Origin: Rhodoferax sp.
GTDB taxonomy: Bacteria > Pseudomonadota > Gammaproteobacteria > Burkholderiales > Burkholderiaceae_C
Direction: 5' to 3'
Length of the DNA stretch: 64,000 nucleotides
NCBI RefSeq assembly: GCF_028714215.1
Contig: NZ_JAQTMS010000017.1
Location: forward strand, 17,217-81,216
Part shown: positions 60,444-64,000 of the stretch, piece by piece
How the letters are laid out: the number at the start of each line of letters is the position of its first letter
Numbering within the stretch: the first letter of the stretch is position 1
Notes under the pieces: model-generated
The model's database searches: none
What the model was told of the DNA's origin: nothing
What the model saw: the letters and a program-made list of their open reading frames with translations, nothing else
Program-made: the position numbers and the translations under genes

Positions 60444-60508
60444 CCCGAACTGATCGTGGCCGCCGAGACTGCCGGCCTCAAGCTGGCAAAGTGACGCCCA
60501 CCTTGCGG
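60444..60508. repeat. Right junction repeat: second gntK 3' end
   Basis: Gapless 65-bp mate of 15766-15830. In the gntK frame it reads ELIVAAETAGLKLAK and TGA (60492-60494), while on the other strand it encodes the true C-terminus of the dehydrogenase at 60478-61542. The two stop regions overlap by 17 bp, tail to tail. It is the right boundary of the foreign block. Confidence 0.8.
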
Positions 60509-61542
60509 CCGGCCGCCACCATCTCCTGCCAGGTCTGGGCGTCGATGCGGATGCCCTCTGTTTCGCGTTGCGCGCGGTAGGCGCGCTCCGGGTCGCCGGC
60601 AAGCTGTACCGCGTCGAAGCCGTCCGCCACCGGCCCGGCCTGCAGCCAGTTCACAAAAGCCAGCGCTTCCTGTTCGAAAGCGGCTTGCGTGCCGAGCTTG
60701 AGGGGGTCTATCAAAATCGTCAGCATGCCGTTGACGACGGCGCGCACGCTGGGGTCGGTGGGACGGTGCCAGGTGCCGCTGCCGGTCAGGGCGCCGCCCA
60801 GCAGTTCGCAGGCCACGGCCAGGCCGTAGCCCTTGTGTTCGCCAAAGGCCAGCAGGGCGCCGAACAAGCCATTGCTTTGCGGCACCACCACCACGCCGGG
60901 GTCGGTGCTGGGCTGGCCCAGTTCGTCGATCAGGGTGCCGGGCGCCACGCGCTGGCCCTGGTTGTGCGCCACCCGCATCTTGCCCTGCGCCACGCGGCTG
61001 GTGGCAAAGTCAAGAATGAAATCAGTTTGTCCTTTGAGCGGAATGCCGATGCAGCAGGGGTTGGTGCCGAAGCGGCCGTCGGCGCCACCAAAAGGGGCCA
61101 CCACCGGGCGCGACAGCACGTTGACGAAATGCAGCGCTACCAGGCCTTGGGCCACTGCCATTTCGGCAAAGTGCCCGATGCGGCCCAGGTGGTGCGCGTT
61201 GGCCAGCGTCATGATGCAACTGCCGTGGGTTTTGGCGCGCGCCATGCCCAGCGCCATCGCCTGCTGGCCCACGATCTGGCCGTAGCCGCGCTGGCCGTCC
61301 AGCGTCAGCAGCGTGCCGGTGTCCAGCACCACACGGGCAGCGGTGTTGGGCTTCAGGCCGCCCTCCAACACCGCGTCGACATAGCGCGGCAGCATGCCGA
61401 CGCCGTGCGAGTCGTGGCCGCTCAGATTCGCTTGCACCAGATTGGCGGCGACGCTGGCGGCTTCTCCGGGGGCGCTGCCGGCGGCTGTTAAAACAGCCGC
61501 TACTTGGGCACGTAGTTCAGGAGCTTGAAGTGTTTTTTGCAT
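60478..61542 (-). CDS. Malate/L-lactate dehydrogenase-family oxidoreductase
   Basis: A 354-residue NAD(P)-dependent enzyme of the LDH2/MDH2 family, which includes ureidoglycolate, diketo-gulonate and delta-pyrroline-carboxylate reductases. Conserved SGHDSHGV, ANAHHLGRIG (catalytic His), FGTNPCCIGIP and GEHKGYGLA are present. In this locus it probably interconverts a 2-keto and 2-hydroxy sugar acid. ATG 61542 was chosen over TTG 61584. It is the last gene of a minus-strand unit with the UxaA-family dehydratase and TRAP permease. Its 3' end overlaps the gntK remnant, showing that its neighbour was gntK before the insertion. Confidence 0.85.
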   Translation of the reverse strand: MQKTLQAPELRAQVAAVLTAAGSAPGEAASVAANLVQANLSGHDSHGVGMLPRYVDAVLEGGLKPNTAARVVLDTGTLLTLDGQRGYGQIVGQQAMALGMARAKTHGSCIMTLANAHHLGRIGHFAEMAVAQGLVALHFVNVLSRPVVAPFGGADGRFGTNPCCIGIPLKGQTDFILDFATSRVAQGKMRVAHNQGQRVAPGTLIDELGQPSTDPGVVVVPQSNGLFGALLAFGEHKGYGLAVACELLGGALTGSGTWHRPTDPSVRAVVNGMLTILIDPLKLGTQAAFEQEALAFVNWLQAGPVADGFDAVQLAGDPERAYRAQRETEGIRIDAQTWQEMVAAGRKVGVTLPA

Positions 61543-61588
61543 GCTGTGGAGACGTTCGTTGTGTAGAGAAGACGCTTGATTCAATCGC

Positions 61589-61680
61589 TGTCATCCCGGA
61601 CTTGATCCGGGATCCATGCTTCGTTCACCCATGTGCCGGCCGAAGGGGCATGGATTGCGGGTCAGGCCCGCAATGACAGG
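61589..61680. repeat. 92-bp palindromic REP/MITE-like element
   Basis: CTGTCAT at 61589-61595 and ATGACAG at 61674-61680 are inverted ends. Inside are two hairpins, CCCGGACTTGATCCGGG (61596-61612) and GCGGGTCAGGCCCGC (61658-61672), plus the pair ATCCATG/CATGGAT. The sequence type (GTCATCCCGGACTTGATCC) is a widespread proteobacterial intergenic repeat. It lies between the dehydrogenase and dehydratase genes and may shape their mRNA. Confidence 0.75.
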
Positions 61681-61701
61681 TTTGTGAAGTGCGCAAACAC
61701 G

Positions 61702-63228
61702 CTACATCACGGCGCCGATCTGCCAGGGCACGAACTCGTTTTGTCCGTAGCCGTGCTGCTCGCTCTTGCTCTTGACGCCCGAGGCGGTGGCCAGCAGCAG
61801 TTCGAAGATCTGCTGCCCCATCTGGGCAATCGAGCGGCTGCCGTCGATGATCTCGCCGCAATTAAGGTCGATGTCGTCTTCCTGCTTGCGCCACAGTGCC
61901 GAGTTGGTGGCGAGTTTGAGCGTCGGTGAGGGTGCGCAGCCGTAGGCCGAGCCGCGCCCGGTGGTGAAGCAGATCAGATTGGCGCCGCCGGCCACCTGGC
62001 CGGTGGCGCTGACCGGGTCGTAGCCGGGCGTGTCCATGTAGACCAGGCCGTGCGCCGTGACCTTCTCGGCGTATTCGTAGACCGCCTGCAGATTCGAGGT
62101 GCCGCCCTTGGCGACCGCGCCCAGCGATTTTTCCAGGATGGTGGTCAGGCCGCCGGCCTTGTTGCCGGGCGACGGGTTGTTGTTCATCTCGCCGCCGTTG
62201 ACGTGGGTGTAGTGCTCCCACCATTTGATGCGCTCAATCAGTTTTTCGCCCACCTCGCGCCGCACCGCGCGCCGCGTCAACAAGTGTTCGGCGCCGTAAA
62301 TCTCCGGTGTTTCGCTCAGGATGGCGCTGGCGCCATGCGCCACCAGCAGATCGACGGCGGCACCCAGCGCCGGGTTGGCGCTGATGCCCGAGTAGCCGTC
62401 CGAGCCGCCGCATTGCAAGCCGATGGTGAGGTGCTCGACGCCGCAGGGCTCGCGTTGGACCGCATTGGCGCGCGCCAGCATTTCATTGATCAAGGCAACA
62501 CCCTTGGCGACGGTTTTGGTGGTGCCGCCGCTGTCCTGGATATTGAAGACGCGCAAGTTGTCGCCCTCCGTCAGGCTGCTGTGCGTCAGCCAGGCCTTGA
62601 CCTGATTGGCCTCGCAGCCCAGGCCCACCACCAGCACGGCGGCGAAGTTGGCGTGCGTCGCGTAGCCGGCCAGCGTGCGCTGCAAAATCCGCAAGCCCAG
62701 GCCTTCGGAGTCCATGCCGCAACCCGTGCCATGGGTCAGCGCCACGACGCCATCCACGTTCGGGAAATCGCGCAAAGCCGCGAGGTTGCTGCGGCGCGAA
62801 AAATGGTCCGCAATGGCGCGCGCCGCGGTGGCCGAGCAGTTGACGCTGGACAGCACGCCGATGTAGTTGCGCGTGGCAACACGGCCATCGCTGCGCCGCA
62901 GACCCATGAAAGTGGCGCTGCGCCGCGGCGGCTCGGGCTTGCAGTCGACGCCGAACGCATAGTCGCGCTCGAAGTCGCCCTTGTCGGCGCCCAGATCCAG
63001 GTTGTGCGTGTGCACGTGCTCGCCGGCGGCAATCGGCCGGCTGGCAAAGCCGATGATCTGGTTGTAGCGCCGTACCGCTTGGCCGGCGGCGATGGCATGG
63101 CTGGCGATCTTGTGGCCGGCCGGGATCAAGCCCTTGACCGGGGTCCCTTCGACGCTGGCGCCGCCCAGCAATTGCTGGCGCGCGATCACGACGTCGTCGT
63201 CGGGGTGGAGGCGGATAAATGGTGTCAT
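61702..63228 (-). CDS. UxaA-family altronate/galactarate dehydratase
   Basis: A 508-residue dehydratase. The N-terminal SAF-like domain (about 1-95; IPAGHKIASHAIAAGQAVRRYNQIIGFA) is joined to the catalytic domain with GLRRSDGRVATRNYIGV, THGTGCGM, GLGCEANQ, GLQCGGSDGYSGI, TETPEIYGAE-like SETPEIYGAE and GNKAGGLTTI. These belong to altronate and galactarate dehydratases, iron-dependent enzymes making 2-keto-3-deoxy acids. It is the third dehydratase fold of the locus. It follows the TRAP permease gene by 11 bp and precedes the dehydrogenase, so this part handles an imported hexonate or aldarate. Confidence 0.87.
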   Translation of the reverse strand: MTPFIRLHPDDDVVIARQQLLGGASVEGTPVKGLIPAGHKIASHAIAAGQAVRRYNQIIGFASRPIAAGEHVHTHNLDLGADKGDFERDYAFGVDCKPEPPRRSATFMGLRRSDGRVATRNYIGVLSSVNCSATAARAIADHFSRRSNLAALRDFPNVDGVVALTHGTGCGMDSEGLGLRILQRTLAGYATHANFAAVLVVGLGCEANQVKAWLTHSSLTEGDNLRVFNIQDSGGTTKTVAKGVALINEMLARANAVQREPCGVEHLTIGLQCGGSDGYSGISANPALGAAVDLLVAHGASAILSETPEIYGAEHLLTRRAVRREVGEKLIERIKWWEHYTHVNGGEMNNNPSPGNKAGGLTTILEKSLGAVAKGGTSNLQAVYEYAEKVTAHGLVYMDTPGYDPVSATGQVAGGANLICFTTGRGSAYGCAPSPTLKLATNSALWRKQEDDIDLNCGEIIDGSRSIAQMGQQIFELLLATASGVKSKSEQHGYGQNEFVPWQIGAVM

Positions 63229-63239
63229 GTGATCGGGGT

Positions 63240-64000
63240 TCAGTTAAAGACCATGGTGGGGAGCCACAGGACCAGTTTCGGGAAGTAGGTGACGACCACC
63301 AGACTGCCCAGCAAAGGCACCAGCCAGGGCAGGATCGCCACGGTGGTTCGCTCGACCGACAGCTTGGCCACCCGTGCCAGCACGAACAGCACCATGCCCA
63401 TGGGCGGGTGCAACAGGCCAATCATCAGGTTGAGCACCATCACCAGGCCGAAGTGAACCAGATCGATGCCCAGATGCTGGCAGATCGGCACCAGGATAGG
63501 CACCAGGATGGTGATGGCGGCGGTCGGCTCCAGAAAGCAGCCGACGAACAGCATCAGCAGATTGGCCAGCAGCAGGAAGATGTAAGGGCTTTGGGTAAAA
63601 CCCAGCACCCATTCGCTGATGGCGGCGGTGACGCCGGTGGCGGTCAGCATCCAGCCGAAGATGCTGGCCGCCGCGACGATGAACAACACCGTGCTGGTGG
63701 TCTCCACGGTGTCCAGGCAGACCCTGACGAAGGTCTTGAAGTTCAGCGTGCGGTACCAGGCAAAGCCCAGCACCATGGCCCACAGGCAGGCCGCGATGGC
63801 GCCTTCGGTGGGCGTGAAAATCCCGGTGGTCATGCCGCCGATCAGCAGCACCGGCGTCATGATGGGCAGCGCCGCCTGGAACTTGAAGCGCTTGTCGGCC
63901 AGAAAAAGTACCACCAGGCCGGCAAACACCGTCAGTTGCGCCGGCATGTTGAACTGGACGATCAAAACCCACAGCAGCACCGGCCAGCCGATCACCACCA
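63240..64000 (-). CDS. TRAP transporter large permease (DctM family), partial
   Basis: At least 252 residues of a DctM permease whose start lies beyond the right edge. Visible marks are MTTGIFTPTEGAIAA, CFLEPTAAITILVPI and NLMIGLLHPPMGMVLFV, equivalent to those of the permease at 3917-5215, but the two sequences are clearly different. It would supply the sugar acid for the UxaA-family dehydratase encoded 11 bp downstream. The matching small permease and binding protein should lie beyond the window. Confidence 0.88.
   Translation of the reverse strand, partial: VVIGWPVLLWVLIVQFNMPAQLTVFAGLVVLFLADKRFKFQAALPIMTPVLLIGGMTTGIFTPTEGAIAACLWAMVLGFAWYRTLNFKTFVRVCLDTVETTSTVLFIVAAASIFGWMLTATGVTAAISEWVLGFTQSPYIFLLLANLLMLFVGCFLEPTAAITILVPILVPICQHLGIDLVHFGLVMVLNLMIGLLHPPMGMVLFVLARVAKLSVERTTVAILPWLVPLLGSLVVVTYFPKLVLWLPTMVFN

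Noticed and set aside
62050..63288. 412-codon plus-strand open frame opposite the UxaA-family gene
   Set aside because: Antisense shadow; the minus strand carries the full set of dehydratase motifs in one frame.
1..64000. CRISPR arrays
   Set aside because: No regularly spaced short direct repeats were seen; the 21-bp-spaced half-sites occur only as pairs at promoters.

Overview
The window is GC-rich, densely coded DNA from a Gram-negative bacterium, most probably a betaproteobacterium of the order Burkholderiales. I infer this from the TRAP and ABC sugar-acid uptake genes beside dehydratases of several families, the OsmC-YcaO fusion protein and the many LxxC lipoproteins. No rRNA, tRNA, CRISPR array, integrase or transposase was found. 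Names rest on motifs and remembered family resemblance; no search was run.

Layout. (1) 1-15.8 kb and 60.5-64 kb form one sugar-acid catabolic locus that has been split. The left part holds a DenD-like dehydrogenase, an IlvD/Edd dehydratase, a GntR/FCD regulator with two matching operators, a TRAP transporter, a DHDPS-family lyase, an enolase-superfamily dehydratase, a four-gene ABC sugar transporter, an SMP-30 lactonase, a HIBADH-type dehydrogenase and gluconokinase (gntK). The right part holds a malate/L-lactate-type dehydrogenase, a UxaA-family dehydratase and a second TRAP permease. Together they would import an aldose or aldonate, oxidise and delactonise it, dehydrate it and cleave or reduce the products.

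(2) 15.8-60.4 kb is a foreign block at the tail-to-tail gntK/dehydrogenase junction. Three copies of the gntK 3' end mark its limits and an internal seam (15766-15830, 49200-49235, 60444-60508), so the block looks like two islands added in turn.

(3) Island 1 (15.9-49.1 kb) is devoted to envelope and secreted functions. It opens with a periplasmic thiol operon (UGSC-family protein, rhodanese, redoxin, TlpA) next to its own OmpR-type two-component system. It continues with secreted or lipid-anchored hydrolases: tannase/feruloyl esterase-like, class A acid phosphatase, clostripain, two zinc metalloproteases, patatin, choloylglycine-hydrolase-like amidase and metallophosphoesterase. An orphan UgpB, an outer-membrane beta-barrel protein and an alpha-carbonic anhydrase lie among them. 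In the middle is a hybrid 7TMR histidine kinase with a response regulator that carries an AraC-type DNA-binding domain. Upstream of several hydrolase genes is the same tandem motif, two ACCTTTGCYGGAC-like half-sites exactly 21 bp apart, the geometry expected of an AraC-type regulator. I propose that this regulator controls a secreted-hydrolase regulon; this is the most interesting undescribed system here.

(4) Island 2 (49.2-60.4 kb) is a defence and toxin-antitoxin block: a HipA/YjjJ-like kinase, the OsmC-YcaO protein, a 1526-residue protein with a PD-(D/E)xK-like N-terminus and STAND-type NTPase core (candidate antiphage effector), a TumE/TumA-like toxin-antitoxin pair and a DUF4143 AAA ATPase with a perfect palindrome upstream.
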